The notes under the pieces were generated by a model, which saw nothing but the letters and a program-made list of their open reading frames with translations, had not been told where the DNA came from and made no database searches. DNA of 64,000 bases from the NCBI GenBank assembly GCA_018716135.1, contig DVKG01000010.1:1-64000 (forward strand), in the 5' to 3' direction. Positions 27,074-35,549 of the stretch are shown piece after piece; position 1 is the stretch's first letter, and every line of letters starts with the position of its first letter. The translations under genes and the position numbers were made by a program. Source of the DNA: Scybalosoma faecavium. Its GTDB lineage: Bacteria > Bacillota > Clostridia > Christensenellales > Christensenellaceae.

Positions 27074-27785
27074 AATCGCATTGGTCACAGGCGGTTCGCG
27101 AGGGATAGGCGCGGCGATAGCCGACGCTTTATCTGAGGCGGGTTGGTATGTCTGTATCTCATATGAAAAAAATGAGGCCGCAGCCGCCGAGGTGGCGAGG
27201 AAGATCGGCGGGAGAGCGTACAGAGCCGATATGGCGGATAGAGCACAGCTGGAATGGCTTGTACGCTCGATTCGAGATGAAGTAGGAGAAATATCTCTGC
27301 TGGTCAACAACGCCGGTGTGAGCGAATTTGCGTTATTTACAGATATATCAGACAGCAGCTTCGAGCGAATGATGGACGTGAATTTCAAAGGCGCGTTTTT
27401 GCTGTCTCAGCTCGTGCTTCCCGCTATGGTATCGGCGCAAAGCGGCTGTATAATAAATATTTCATCTATGTGGGGGCAGATAGGAGCGTCATGCGAGGTT
27501 CATTATTCTGCGTCCAAGGCCGCGATGATAGGCATGACAAAAGCGCTGGCCAAGGAAGCCGCGCTCTCGGGTGTGCGTGTAAACTGTATTGCCCCCGGGG
27601 CGATAGATACCGATATGAACTCCGCTCTTTCTCGAGAAGATAAGGCGGCGCTGGCGGATGAAATCCCCATGGGCAGGCTGGGCAGAGCAGAGGAAGTGGC
27701 GGCGCTGGCGGTGTTTCTTGCCGACGAATCTGCCGGGTACATTACAGGGCAGGTCATAGGCGTGAACGGCGGTTTTGTAGTTTAG
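27066..27785 (+). CDS. Short-chain dehydrogenase/reductase (FabG-like)
   Basis: A classical SDR of 239 residues. The NAD(P)-binding TGGSRGIG (residues 9-16), NNAG, the catalytic Ser in NISSMWG and the YSASK active site are present; the C-terminus YITGQVIGVNGG is FabG-like. It overlaps the histidine-kinase stop by 8 bp with GAGGAAG upstream, so it is co-translated with the two-component system. Many such lone SDRs are annotated as 3-oxoacyl-ACP reductase, but no other fatty-acid gene is nearby, so the substrate is uncertain. Confidence 0.88.
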   Translation: MNKIALVTGGSRGIGAAIADALSEAGWYVCISYEKNEAAAAEVARKIGGRAYRADMADRAQLEWLVRSIRDEVGEISLLVNNAGVSEFALFTDISDSSFERMMDVNFKGAFLLSQLVLPAMVSAQSGCIINISSMWGQIGASCEVHYSASKAAMIGMTKALAKEAALSGVRVNCIAPGAIDTDMNSALSREDKAALADEIPMGRLGRAEEVAALAVFLADESAGYITGQVIGVNGGFVV

Positions 27786-27788
27786 TAT

Positions 27789-27817
27789 TTGACACAGCTT
27801 TTATAGACTGGTAAAAT
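27789..27817 (+). promoter_or_regulatory. Promoter of the Mrp-family ATPase
   Basis: TTGACA (27789-27794), a 17-bp spacer and TAAAAT (27812-27817). Confidence 0.65.
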
Positions 27818-27880
27818 GTATAACGCTGATAACAGCGCATTAACGATGACATATTTTTATAACACATGAGGAGATAAAAC

Positions 27881-28714
27881 ATGAGCGAAGAATTTGAAGG
27901 CTGCACACATGACTGTGACACATGCGGCGCAGATTGTCATGGTACAAAAAGAGAAGAAATGTTCGAGAAGCTCCGTCCCGGCAGCTCCGTAAAAAAAGTG
28001 ATCGGCGTAGTCAGCGGCAAAGGCGGCGTAGGTAAATCTCTCGTTACCTCTCTGCTTGCGGTAGCTCTAAGCAGAAAAGGACTCAAAACAGCAGTTATGG
28101 ACGCGGATATGACAGGTCCGTCCATCCCGAGAATATTCGGCGTTACTCAGAAAATACGCAATTCAGAACTGGGTCTGCTTCCGTCTAAGTCCAAGAACGG
28201 CGTAGAAATTATGTCTATTAACCTGCTGCTGGAAGAGGAAACTGATCCTGTAATATGGAGAGGACCTGTTGTAGCTGAGACGCTGAAGCAATTCTGGACA
28301 GAAGTCCGCTGGGAAGATATTGACGTAATGCTGATAGATATGCCTCCGGGTACGGGCGACGTTCCGCTGACTGTGTTCCAGTCTTTTCCGCTGGACGGCA
28401 TAGTAATCGTCGCTTCTCCGCAGGATTTGGTATCCATGATCGTAGCTAAAGCTGTAAATATGGCTGAGCTTATGGGTATTCCGATCGTCGGCATCGTAGA
28501 GAATATGAGCTATCTCGAATGTCCTGACTGCGGAAAGAAAATTAAAATTTTCGGTGAAAGCAAGGTGGAGGAAACCGCGAAACACTATGGTATACAGGTT
28601 ATAGACAGCCTGCCCATAAACCCCAAATTTGCAGAACTTTGCGATAACGGTGCGATCGAGGACGTCGAGGGCAATCCGCTGGAGAAGGCCGCGGCTACTG
28701 TTTATACGCTTTGA
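27881..28714 (+). CDS. Mrp/NBP35-type Fe-S cluster carrier ATPase
   Basis: A 277-residue P-loop protein of the Mrp/ApbC family, which binds and transfers Fe-S clusters. The N-terminus is Cys-rich (CTHDCDTCGADC). The deviant Walker A GVVSGKGGVGKS is near residues 42-53, and DMPPGTGD and the C-terminal cluster-binding CPDCGKKI (CXXC) are present. GAGGAG precedes the ATG. It is close to nrdDG, whose activase needs Fe-S clusters, but is separated by a promoter and hairpin. Confidence 0.93.
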   Translation: MSEEFEGCTHDCDTCGADCHGTKREEMFEKLRPGSSVKKVIGVVSGKGGVGKSLVTSLLAVALSRKGLKTAVMDADMTGPSIPRIFGVTQKIRNSELGLLPSKSKNGVEIMSINLLLEEETDPVIWRGPVVAETLKQFWTEVRWEDIDVMLIDMPPGTGDVPLTVFQSFPLDGIVIVASPQDLVSMIVAKAVNMAELMGIPIVGIVENMSYLECPDCGKKIKIFGESKVEETAKHYGIQVIDSLPINPKFAELCDNGAIEDVEGNPLEKAAATVYTL

Positions 28715-28752
28715 TGCGGTTTTTTATAAATTCAATATTTCCATTTTTGAGC

Positions 28753-28781
28753 TTGACACACAATATATTGTGTAGTAACAT
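28753..28781 (+). promoter_or_regulatory. nrdDG promoter with overlapping NrdR box
   Basis: TTGACA (28753-28758), a 17-bp spacer and TAACAT (28776-28781). The spacer contains a perfect 16-bp palindrome ACACAATATATTGTGT (28758-28773), which matches the known NrdR-box pattern for the dATP-sensing repressor of ribonucleotide reductase genes. Only one box is visible; NrdR usually uses two about 30 bp apart. Confidence 0.8.
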
Positions 28782-28782
28782 A

Positions 28783-28814
28783 AAACCGGACGCAAAATCT
28801 AGCGTCCGGTTTTG
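28783..28814 (+). terminator. Hairpin at the start of the nrdD leader
   Basis: AACCGGACGC...GCGTCCGGTT followed by TTGCGGTTTT. It begins at or just after the predicted transcription start, so it either terminates read-through from the Mrp gene or forms the 5' end of the nrdD mRNA. Confidence 0.7.
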
Positions 28815-28907
28815 CGGTTTTATGCCGTAAACAGAGATTGAATATAGATATCAGGGTTTATATTAACTGTAGAAACTAAAGAAAGACAGAGGAGGACGAG
28901 GAACGAG

Positions 28908-31229
28908 ATGATTCAGCATATAGTAAAACGCGACGGAAGAGTAGTGCCCTACGACATAAACAAAATAGCCGGAGCTATAGATAAAGCCATGAAGGCCTGC
29001 GGCAGAAGCGGCGGGGACGAATCCATGCGCATAGCCAAGATAGTAGAGGAGCGTGTGGAAGAGGACGGCGGTGAGCCTTCTGTAGAGCAGATACAGGATG
29101 TTGTAGAGAATGTGCTGATGGAGTGCGGATATGCCTTTGTAGCGAAGAAGTATATACTCTATCGTGCAGAGCGCACTCGCGCCAGAGAGCGCAATACAAA
29201 GCTCTCGCGTATATTCGATGAGCTCACTTTTGCAGACTCTCTGGACAGCAATATAAAGCGTGATAACGCAAATGTAGACGGAGATACCGCTATGGGCGTT
29301 ATGCTGAAATACGGTTCCGAGAGTGCGAAAGACTATTATATAAAATCTATACTTGCTCCGGAACAGAGCAAGGCGCATATGGAAGGCGACATACACATTC
29401 ACGACCTCGACTTCTACACTCTGACAACTACATGCTGTCAGATAGATCTTATAAAGCTGTTTAAGAACGGTTTCTCCACGGGTCACGGCCATTTGCGCGA
29501 GCCGAATGACATATCGAGCTATTCGGCTTTGGCGTGCATAGCAATACAATCAAATCAGAATGACCAGCACGGCGGTCAGAGCATAGTGAACTTTGATTAT
29601 GGTCTCGCTCCCGGCGTGGCAAAGACGTATAAAAAGCGCTATGTGCGCAATATGCAGCGCGCTGCCGAGATTATATGTCCGGAGCTTCCGGAAATGGAAA
29701 TAGCCGAGCTGATAAATAAGGCATCCGAGGTGAGCGGCAAAGCGCCTGCGCTGGATATGCCGGAGGAGTATGTCCGGGCGGAGGCGGAGCTGCTCGAGGG
29801 CAAATTGGGCGAGGAAAAAGCTAAACAGCTGCATGACTTTGCAAAGCACAATGCAGAGCGCGAGACGGACAGAGCCACATTCCAGTCTATGGAGGCGCTG
29901 GTACACAACCTGAATACAATGCACAGCCGCGCAGGAGCGCAGACTCCATTCAGCTCTATAAATTACGGAATGGATACCTCCGCTGAAGGCCGTATGGTAG
30001 TTAAAAATGTTTTGCTGGCGACTGAGCAGGGCTTGGGCAGAGGCGAGACTCCCATATTCCCTATCCACATATTCCGTGTAAAAGAAGGCGTCAACTACAA
30101 CCCCGGCGAGCCGAACTATGATTTGTTCCAACTGGCTTGTAAGGTCAGCGCAAAGAGACTTTTTCCGAATTTCTCTTTTATCGATGCGCCTTTCAACAAG
30201 CAGTATTACAAAGAGGGCTGCCCGGAGACTGAAATAGCGTACATGGGATGCCGCACCCGCGTCATGGGAAACAATCACGATAAAGACAGAGAGATATCCT
30301 TCGGACGCGGAAACCTGAGCTTTACTTCTATCAACCTTCCGAGAATAGCGATCAACGCCAAGGGCAGTATAGACTTTTTCTTTGAAGAACTGGAGCGTAA
30401 AATGGATCTGGTGACTCGTCAGCTGCTCGACAGGTTTGAGATTCAGCGCCATAAGCGTGTGCGCAACTTCCCCTTTTTGATGGGCCAGGGCGTGTGGATA
30501 GACTCCGAAAAGCTTTCTCCGGACGATGAGGTAGGCGAAATACTGAAGCACGGCACGCTCTCCATAGGTTTCATCGGCTTGGCTGAGACGCTGACAGCGC
30601 TCATAGGTTCGCATCACGGAGAGACAGAACAGGCAAGAATACTCGGCATGGAGATAGTCAGCTTTATGCGCGATTATACCGACAGAAAGAGCAAGGAGAC
30701 AGGACTTAACTTCACGCTGCTTGCGACTCCCGCAGAGGGACTGTCGGGCAGATTTGTCCGTATAGACCAAAAGAAGTATGGCATAATCCCGGGCGTTACG
30801 GACAAAAAGTATTATACCAACAGCTTCCATGTACCGGTAGGGTTTGAAATATCTGCGTTTGACAAGATAAACATAGAAGCTCCTTATCACGCTTTGACTA
30901 ACGCAGGCCATATTACATACGTGGAGTTGGACGGCGACACAGCGGACAACCTCGAGGCTTTTGAAAGTGTGATACGCTGCATGCATGATGCAGGCGTGGG
31001 ATATGGCTCAGTGAACCACCCCGTAGACCGCGACCCCGTATGCGGATACAGCGGCGTGATAGGCGATACCTGTCCTAAATGCGGCAGAAAAGAAGAAGAC
31101 GGCCCGGCTTTCGCTCGCATTCGCAGAATCACGGGCTATCTCGTAGGCACTCTCGATAGATTTAACGACGGAAAACGTGCGGAAGAAGCTGACAGAGTAA
31201 AACACAGTCTTTCGAGGATTACAAAATAA
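28908..31229 (+). CDS. nrdD: Anaerobic (class III) ribonucleoside-triphosphate reductase
   Basis: Makes deoxyribonucleotides without oxygen using a glycyl radical; 773 residues. The N-terminal ATP-cone (VVKRDG-like start, IVKRDGRVVPYDINKIAGAI, residues 4-95) senses dATP/ATP. The catalytic barrel follows. A C-terminal four-Cys zinc site has its first Cys in DRDPVCGYSG and its second pair in CPKCGRK, followed by the glycyl-radical segment RRITGYLVGTLDRFNDGK. AGAGGAGGACGAGGAACGAG precedes the ATG. It overlaps nrdG by one base. It implies a strictly or facultatively anaerobic host. Confidence 0.96.
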   Translation: MIQHIVKRDGRVVPYDINKIAGAIDKAMKACGRSGGDESMRIAKIVEERVEEDGGEPSVEQIQDVVENVLMECGYAFVAKKYILYRAERTRARERNTKLSRIFDELTFADSLDSNIKRDNANVDGDTAMGVMLKYGSESAKDYYIKSILAPEQSKAHMEGDIHIHDLDFYTLTTTCCQIDLIKLFKNGFSTGHGHLREPNDISSYSALACIAIQSNQNDQHGGQSIVNFDYGLAPGVAKTYKKRYVRNMQRAAEIICPELPEMEIAELINKASEVSGKAPALDMPEEYVRAEAELLEGKLGEEKAKQLHDFAKHNAERETDRATFQSMEALVHNLNTMHSRAGAQTPFSSINYGMDTSAEGRMVVKNVLLATEQGLGRGETPIFPIHIFRVKEGVNYNPGEPNYDLFQLACKVSAKRLFPNFSFIDAPFNKQYYKEGCPETEIAYMGCRTRVMGNNHDKDREISFGRGNLSFTSINLPRIAINAKGSIDFFFEELERKMDLVTRQLLDRFEIQRHKRVRNFPFLMGQGVWIDSEKLSPDDEVGEILKHGTLSIGFIGLAETLTALIGSHHGETEQARILGMEIVSFMRDYTDRKSKETGLNFTLLATPAEGLSGRFVRIDQKKYGIIPGVTDKKYYTNSFHVPVGFEISAFDKINIEAPYHALTNAGHITYVELDGDTADNLEAFESVIRCMHDAGVGYGSVNHPVDRDPVCGYSGVIGDTCPKCGRKEEDGPAFARIRRITGYLVGTLDRFNDGKRAEEADRVKHSLSRITK

Positions 31230-31726
31230 TGAGCGATGCTATAAAAATATGCGGAATAGTCGGGGAGTCTATTACAGACGGCCCCGGCTTTCGATTCGCG
31301 CTGTTTGTACAGGGATGTCCTCATGGCTGCCCGGGATGCCATAATCCGCAGACGCATCCTTTTGAGGGTGGAGAAAGATTGACAGCAGATGAAATATTTG
31401 CTATGATTAAGAAAAATCCATTGATTAAAGGCGTTACCTTCTCAGGCGGAGAACCTATGTGTCAGTCAGAAGCGCTGATGCCTTTGGCGAAAATGATAAA
31501 AGAAGCCGGATTGGAGCTGGCGATATACACCGGATACACTTTTGAGGAAATAGCAGAAGACCCCTTGCTCGCGTATGCGGATGTTGTCGTAGACGGCAGG
31601 TTTATGGTGGATCAGAAAAGCTATGAATTAAAATTTAAAGGCTCGAGTAATCAGAGGATAATTGATGTTAAAAAGTCACTCGAAGCGGGAAATGTCGTGC
31701 TGAATGAGGACATGCGTTGGAATTGA
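31229..31726 (+). CDS. nrdG: Anaerobic ribonucleotide reductase activating enzyme
   Basis: A radical-SAM enzyme of 165 residues that generates the glycyl radical on NrdD. The radical-SAM Cys motif is CPHGCPGC (CX3CX2C) near residue 30; the SAM-binding GGEP follows in FSGGEPMCQ. The start overlaps the nrdD stop (TAATG). The length is normal. Confidence 0.95.
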   Translation: MSDAIKICGIVGESITDGPGFRFALFVQGCPHGCPGCHNPQTHPFEGGERLTADEIFAMIKKNPLIKGVTFSGGEPMCQSEALMPLAKMIKEAGLELAIYTGYTFEEIAEDPLLAYADVVVDGRFMVDQKSYELKFKGSSNQRIIDVKKSLEAGNVVLNEDMRWN

Positions 31727-31767
31727 CTGTTATAAAGCAGCAAAAATATACAAATTAAGGAGAAGAA

Positions 31768-32208
31768 ATGGGGTTTATAAAAGAATTTAAAGAATTCGCC
31801 ATGCGTGGAAATGTCATGGATATGGCGATCGGTGTAGTAATCGGCGGCGCGTTTACAGCGATTGTAAACTCTCTGGTCGGCGATTTGATAACTCCTCTGA
31901 TAGGCCTTATAACCGGAGGTACGGACTTTTCCGCTCTTACAATAAAGCTTACTGAGGAATCCAGCTTTAATTACGGCTCGTTTATTACAGCAGTTATTAA
32001 TTTTATAATCATTGCTTTCGCAATGTTCCTCATCGTAAAGGCTATGAATAAACTTAGAGACTTGAGGAAAACCGAACCGGAACCGGAAGCTGCTCCCGCG
32101 CGTCTCTGCCCGTTCTGTAAGCAGGAGATACCGGACGATGCAACTCGCTGCCATCACTGTACGAGCAAGCTCGAGGGCTATGTCAATGATGCAGATAAGC
32201 AGGATTAA
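31768..32208 (+). CDS. mscL: Large-conductance mechanosensitive channel with C-terminal zinc ribbon
   Basis: A 146-residue MscL protecting against hypo-osmotic shock by opening under membrane tension. FKEFAMRGNVMDMAIGVVIGGAF is the N-terminal/TM1 signature; TM2 is residues about 70-92. Unusually, the Glu/Pro-rich linker is followed by a four-Cys/His ribbon (CPFCKQEIPDDATRCHHC, residues about 111-128) in place of the usual short helical bundle. AAGGAGAAG precedes the ATG. Confidence 0.93.
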   Translation: MGFIKEFKEFAMRGNVMDMAIGVVIGGAFTAIVNSLVGDLITPLIGLITGGTDFSALTIKLTEESSFNYGSFITAVINFIIIAFAMFLIVKAMNKLRDLRKTEPEPEAAPARLCPFCKQEIPDDATRCHHCTSKLEGYVNDADKQD

Positions 32209-32221
32209 ACAAATAAAAAAT

Positions 32222-32262
32222 AGACAAGGGCGCGCTTCCGTTTTGGAGCGCGTTTTTTGTCG
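32222..32262 (+). terminator. Terminator of mscL
   Basis: GCGCGCTTCC-gtttt-GGAGCGCG followed by TTTTTTG. Confidence 0.85.
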
Positions 32263-32342
32263 GAAGAATAATACGGCGGCGTTTTTTAATAGTTAATAGT
32301 TGAGAGTTGAGAGCTGAGAACTGAGAAAGGAAAGTTAAAATT

Positions 32343-32825
32343 GTGTTAGTGACTCATACATTCGAACCGATATATAATCATGATTCTGAAATATTGATAT
32401 TGGGAAGCATTCCGTCGGTGAAATCGAGAGAAAACTGCTTTTATTACGGTCATCCGAGAAACCGCTTCTGGAAGGTGATATCAGCGGTGCTGCAATGCGC
32501 TGAGCCTGAAAGCATAGAGGAAAAAAAGCAGATGCTTCTTGCGCATCGCGTTGCGCTCTGGGATGTAATACATAGCTGTGAAATACACGGTTCTTCGGAC
32601 GGAAGCATAAGAAACGTGGTGCCTAACGACATTCGACCGATATTGGAAGCGTCCAAAATAAGCCGTGTGTTCGCCAATGGATCGGCGGCGGGCAGACTGT
32701 ATCGTAAATTTTGTGAGAATGATACGAGGCTGAGCGCAGAGGTATTGCCTTCGACAAGCCCTGCGAATGCTTCATACAGCTTAGGCAGACTTGTCGAAGT
32801 TTGGAGCGGCAGATTTAACGGATAA
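32343..32825 (+). CDS. Hypoxanthine (deoxyinosine) DNA glycosylase, uracil-DNA-glycosylase superfamily
   Basis: A 160-residue UDG-fold base-excision enzyme. The active-site loop LILGSIPSVKSRE with FYYGHPRNRFW, and the C-terminal LPSTSPANASY, match the clostridial hypoxanthine-DNA glycosylase family related to Mug. The start is a GTG after GAAAGG; the preceding 40 bp contain purine-rich GTTGAGAG-type short repeats. The last 47 bp of the gene region recur at 33894. Confidence 0.88.
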   Translation: MLVTHTFEPIYNHDSEILILGSIPSVKSRENCFYYGHPRNRFWKVISAVLQCAEPESIEEKKQMLLAHRVALWDVIHSCEIHGSSDGSIRNVVPNDIRPILEASKISRVFANGSAAGRLYRKFCENDTRLSAEVLPSTSPANASYSLGRLVEVWSGRFNG

Positions 32826-32830
32826 AATAA
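32784..32830. repeat. 47-bp direct repeat, copy 1 (3' end of the glycosylase gene)
   Basis: A perfect 47-bp match to 33894-33940, spanning the last 14 codons and stop of the glycosylase gene. The copy pair brackets the ygjV-like gene and gene fragments. Confidence 0.95.
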
Positions 32831-32914
32831 CAGGAAGCGTCTATAATGCAACTTTCAGTCTCACGGAGAGATTGGATGCAACAGAAGATTTGAATTTTGT
32901 AAAAGGATAGGAAA

Positions 32915-33442
32915 ATGGATTTGAAATTTTTGTTGGCACAAATTTTGGCAATTGCGGGAGCTGTATTATACTTCCTTTCATATCAATGTAGAGATAATCG
33001 AAAACTGTACATAATGCAATTTTTTTCTTATTTAGTTTATACCGTGCATTTTTTGATTTTAGGAGCAATGACAGGTGGTTTAAGTTACATATTGAATATT
33101 GCAAGGTCATTGTTTCTGGCAAGCAAATGGCAGGCTGCCCGCAGTAAAAAAATGTGTTTCTTTCTTTGTGCTATGCAAATAATTGTATTGATAACAACAT
33201 GGTCAGGGTGGATATCCATTCTGCCGGTACTGGCTAATATAGCAACAACAGTTGGCGGATATACACATAATGCACAAAAAATAAGAATTGCAGGTATATT
33301 CATTAATTCACCGTTATGGATTGCTTATGACATTATAATCGGTTCGTGGGCAGGAGCAGCAGATGAATTAATAAGTATGGCGTCAGGCTTGGTATCTATT
33401 AAAAGATTTGGTTGGAAAAACTTAAATCAGACTGACGAATAG
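32915..33442 (+). CDS. YgjV-family membrane protein
   Basis: A 175-residue protein with five or six hydrophobic helices matching the YgjV/inner-membrane family of unknown function (ILAIAGAVLYFLSYQCRDNRK near the N-terminus). AAAAGGATAGGAAA precedes the ATG. The coding region is visibly more AT-rich than its neighbours and lies inside the segment bracketed by the 47-bp direct repeats, both suggesting later acquisition. Confidence 0.75.
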   Translation: MDLKFLLAQILAIAGAVLYFLSYQCRDNRKLYIMQFFSYLVYTVHFLILGAMTGGLSYILNIARSLFLASKWQAARSKKMCFFLCAMQIIVLITTWSGWISILPVLANIATTVGGYTHNAQKIRIAGIFINSPLWIAYDIIIGSWAGAADELISMASGLVSIKRFGWKNLNQTDE

Positions 33443-33747
33443 AAATGTGAAAATTCCAGTTTTCATAATTAGCGCTCACACGCTCTGCGACCGCAGGGCG
33501 TTTTCTCTGTTCAAAAATAGGTAATGAAAAATCCACATTCTTATGATAGAATAATTGTTGAAAACTACGGTAGTAAGAACACTCGATTTCTACTACGTTT
33601 TTACTACGATTGACGGCATCAATTTGCCACATTTTGCCCCGTTTCGGATTTCTGTGACAGAGTGAGGGGCAAAAATAGGCCTCTGATATACTCGGCAAAT
33701 CGGAGCAAATCGAGGCAAAACATAGCATTTTAGGAGGCATTTGAAAT

Positions 33748-33810
33748 ATGATTAAGATACTCTTTGTTTGCCACGGCAACATATATAAAGAGAGGACAGA
33801 TACATACTGA
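33748..33810 (+). pseudogene. 5' fragment of a low-molecular-weight protein tyrosine phosphatase gene
   Basis: TAGGAGG precedes an ATG whose first codons read MIKILFVCHGNI, the N-terminus and Cys-containing P-loop start of LMW-PTP/ArsC-type phosphatases. The frame then runs into a copied fumarase 5' region and stops after 20 codons. Only the start of the gene survives. Confidence 0.65.
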
Positions 33811-33876
33811 GAAAGATAGACGTCGCGTTGATCACCAACGCGATAAAAGATATGTGCATTGAGGCGAACCATTTTT
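33778..33876 (+). pseudogene. Degenerate copy of the fumarase alpha 5' end
   Basis: About 99 bp closely matching 34058-34156 (ribosome-binding site plus first 25 codons of the fumarase gene). The start codon is lost (ATGCCG has become ATACTG). The match ends abruptly where the two diverge after GCGAACCATTTTT. Confidence 0.85.
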
Positions 33877-33893
33877 ATACGGCCATCCGATTG

Positions 33894-33940
33894 GGCAGAC
33901 TTGTCGAAGTTTGGAGCGGCAGATTTAACGGATAAAATAA
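33894..33940. repeat. 47-bp direct repeat, copy 2
   Basis: A perfect copy of 32784-32830 (end of the glycosylase gene) without the rest of the gene, located 18 bp after the fumarase fragment. Confidence 0.95.
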
Positions 33941-34015
33941 GCTGTATTTGCAGCAGCATACATCTGATATAGCTCAAAAATAAAGAAAGCAAATTTATTT
34001 TACAATTTACTTTTC

Positions 34016-34044
34016 TTGTTATTACCATGGAGATTGTGTATAAT
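34016..34044 (+). promoter_or_regulatory. Promoter of the fumarase-malic enzyme unit
   Basis: TTGTTA (34016-34021), a 17-bp spacer and TATAAT (34039-34044). Confidence 0.65.
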
Positions 34045-34082
34045 AAGATAACACGATAACATATAAAAGGGAGGACAGACAC

Positions 34083-34928
34083 ATGCCGAGAAAGGTAGAT
34101 GTCGCGTTGATCACCGACGCGATAAAAGATATGTGCATTGAGGCGAACCATTTTTTGACGCCGGATATGGACGCAGTATTGAAAGAAGCTACAGAAAAAG
34201 AGGAAGCGCCTCTGGGTAAGCAGGTTCTGAGCAGTCTTCAGGACAATCTGAAGATAGCAGGGAGAGATATGATCCCGATTTGTCAGGATACGGGAATGGC
34301 TGTTGTGTTTGCCGAGATAGGTCAGGATGTTCAGCTCGAGGGAGGCTCTTTGACAGATGCGATAAACGAAGGCGTGCGCAGAGGATATATCGACGGCTAT
34401 TTGCGCAAGTCGGTAGTGGCTGATCCGCTTATCAGAGATAATACAAAGGATAACACACCTGCTATTATCCATTACGATATTGTTCCGGGAGATAAAATAA
34501 AACTAACCGTAGCGCCAAAGGGATTCGGAAGCGAGAATATGAGCGCGGTTCATATGCTCAAACCGGCAGACGGCATAGAAGGAGTTAAGAAAGCTATTCT
34601 CGATACGGTTAAAAATGCAGGTCCGAACGCATGTCCGCCTATGGTGGTCGGCGTCGGCGTCGGCGGAACATTTGAGAAGTGTGCAATAATGGCAAAGCAG
34701 GCTCTTACGAGAAGCGTGGATCAGCGCTCTGAGATACCGTACGTCCGCGAGATGGAAGAGGAGCTGCTCGAGAAGATAAATCGTTCCGGAAGAGGTCCCG
34801 GGGGTCTGGGCGGGACGTATACGGCTCTTGCCGTCAATATTAATACATATCCGACTCATATTGCGGGTCTGCCCGTAGCAATAAACATCTGCTGCCACGC
34901 ATGCAGACATTCGTCAAGAGAAATATAA
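34083..34928 (+). CDS. Class I fumarate hydratase, alpha subunit
   Basis: The catalytic Fe-S half of the two-subunit fumarase (TtdA/FumA N-terminal type), 281 residues, hydrating fumarate to malate. The family motif CQDTGMAVVF with a cluster Cys, NTKDNTPAIIHYD and the glycine-rich VGVGVGGTFEKC are visible, as is LGGTYTALAVNI and a C-terminal CCHACRHS. GGGAGGACAGACAC precedes the ATG. The beta subunit follows after 16 bp. L(+)-tartrate dehydratase belongs to the same family and cannot be excluded, but the malic-enzyme neighbour favours fumarase. Confidence 0.9.
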   Translation: MPRKVDVALITDAIKDMCIEANHFLTPDMDAVLKEATEKEEAPLGKQVLSSLQDNLKIAGRDMIPICQDTGMAVVFAEIGQDVQLEGGSLTDAINEGVRRGYIDGYLRKSVVADPLIRDNTKDNTPAIIHYDIVPGDKIKLTVAPKGFGSENMSAVHMLKPADGIEGVKKAILDTVKNAGPNACPPMVVGVGVGGTFEKCAIMAKQALTRSVDQRSEIPYVREMEEELLEKINRSGRGPGGLGGTYTALAVNINTYPTHIAGLPVAINICCHACRHSSREI

Positions 34929-34944
34929 GAACAGGAGGGGAAAC

Positions 34945-35496
34945 ATGGACAAGCATATTACAGCGCCGCTGACGGCAGAACAGATAAAAGATCTGCACTC
35001 CGGAGATTATGTATATATCACAGGCACTATATATACAGCACGAGATGCAGCTCATAAGCGTATGTACGAGGCTTTGGAGAAAGGCGAGAGCCTGCCTATA
35101 GATATGCAGAACAACATAATATACTACCTCGGGCCTTCGCCGGCCAGAGAGGGCAGACCTATAGGCTCGGCAGGTCCTACAACCTCCAGCCGTATGGACA
35201 AATACGCCCCCAGCCTGCTCGATTTGGGACTTAAAGGAATGATAGGCAAAGGCAAGCGTTCCAAAGAGGTTATCGACGCAATAGTGCGCAACGGCGCGGT
35301 TTACTTTGCTGCTGTCGGAGGCGCAGGCGCTCTGCTCGCGGGATGTATTAAAAAATCAGAAGTAATAGCTTATGACGATTTAGGCACCGAGGCTATACGT
35401 AAGCTTGAAGTTGTGGATTTCCCGTCTGTAGTAGTAATAGACAGCGAAGGCAACGACTTGTATGTGTCTGCTATAGAAAAATACAGGAAAGACTGA
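34945..35496 (+). CDS. Class I fumarate hydratase, beta subunit
   Basis: The small subunit (TtdB/FumA C-terminal type), 183 residues. LHSGDYVYITGTIYTARDAAHKRM, the GPSPAREGRPIGSAGPTTSSRMD substrate loop, GKGKRSKE and GGAGALLAGCIK match the family. It assembles with the preceding alpha subunit. AGGAGGGG precedes the ATG. The malic enzyme follows after 53 bp, giving fumarate to malate to pyruvate. Confidence 0.9.
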   Translation: MDKHITAPLTAEQIKDLHSGDYVYITGTIYTARDAAHKRMYEALEKGESLPIDMQNNIIYYLGPSPAREGRPIGSAGPTTSSRMDKYAPSLLDLGLKGMIGKGKRSKEVIDAIVRNGAVYFAAVGGAGALLAGCIKKSEVIAYDDLGTEAIRKLEVVDFPSVVVIDSEGNDLYVSAIEKYRKD

Positions 35497-35549
35497 GCGG
35501 ACAATGCTATTAAAATAAGCTATTAAAGTAACTGAAGAAAGGACCGGAA

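Noticed and set aside
29550..30986. 478-codon minus-strand ORF opposite nrdD
   Set aside because: Antisense shadow of nrdD with no recognisable domain.
33399..34472. 357-codon minus-strand ORF across the duplicated region
   Set aside because: It spans repeats, gene fragments and the fumarase start in antisense and has internally duplicated nonsense segments.
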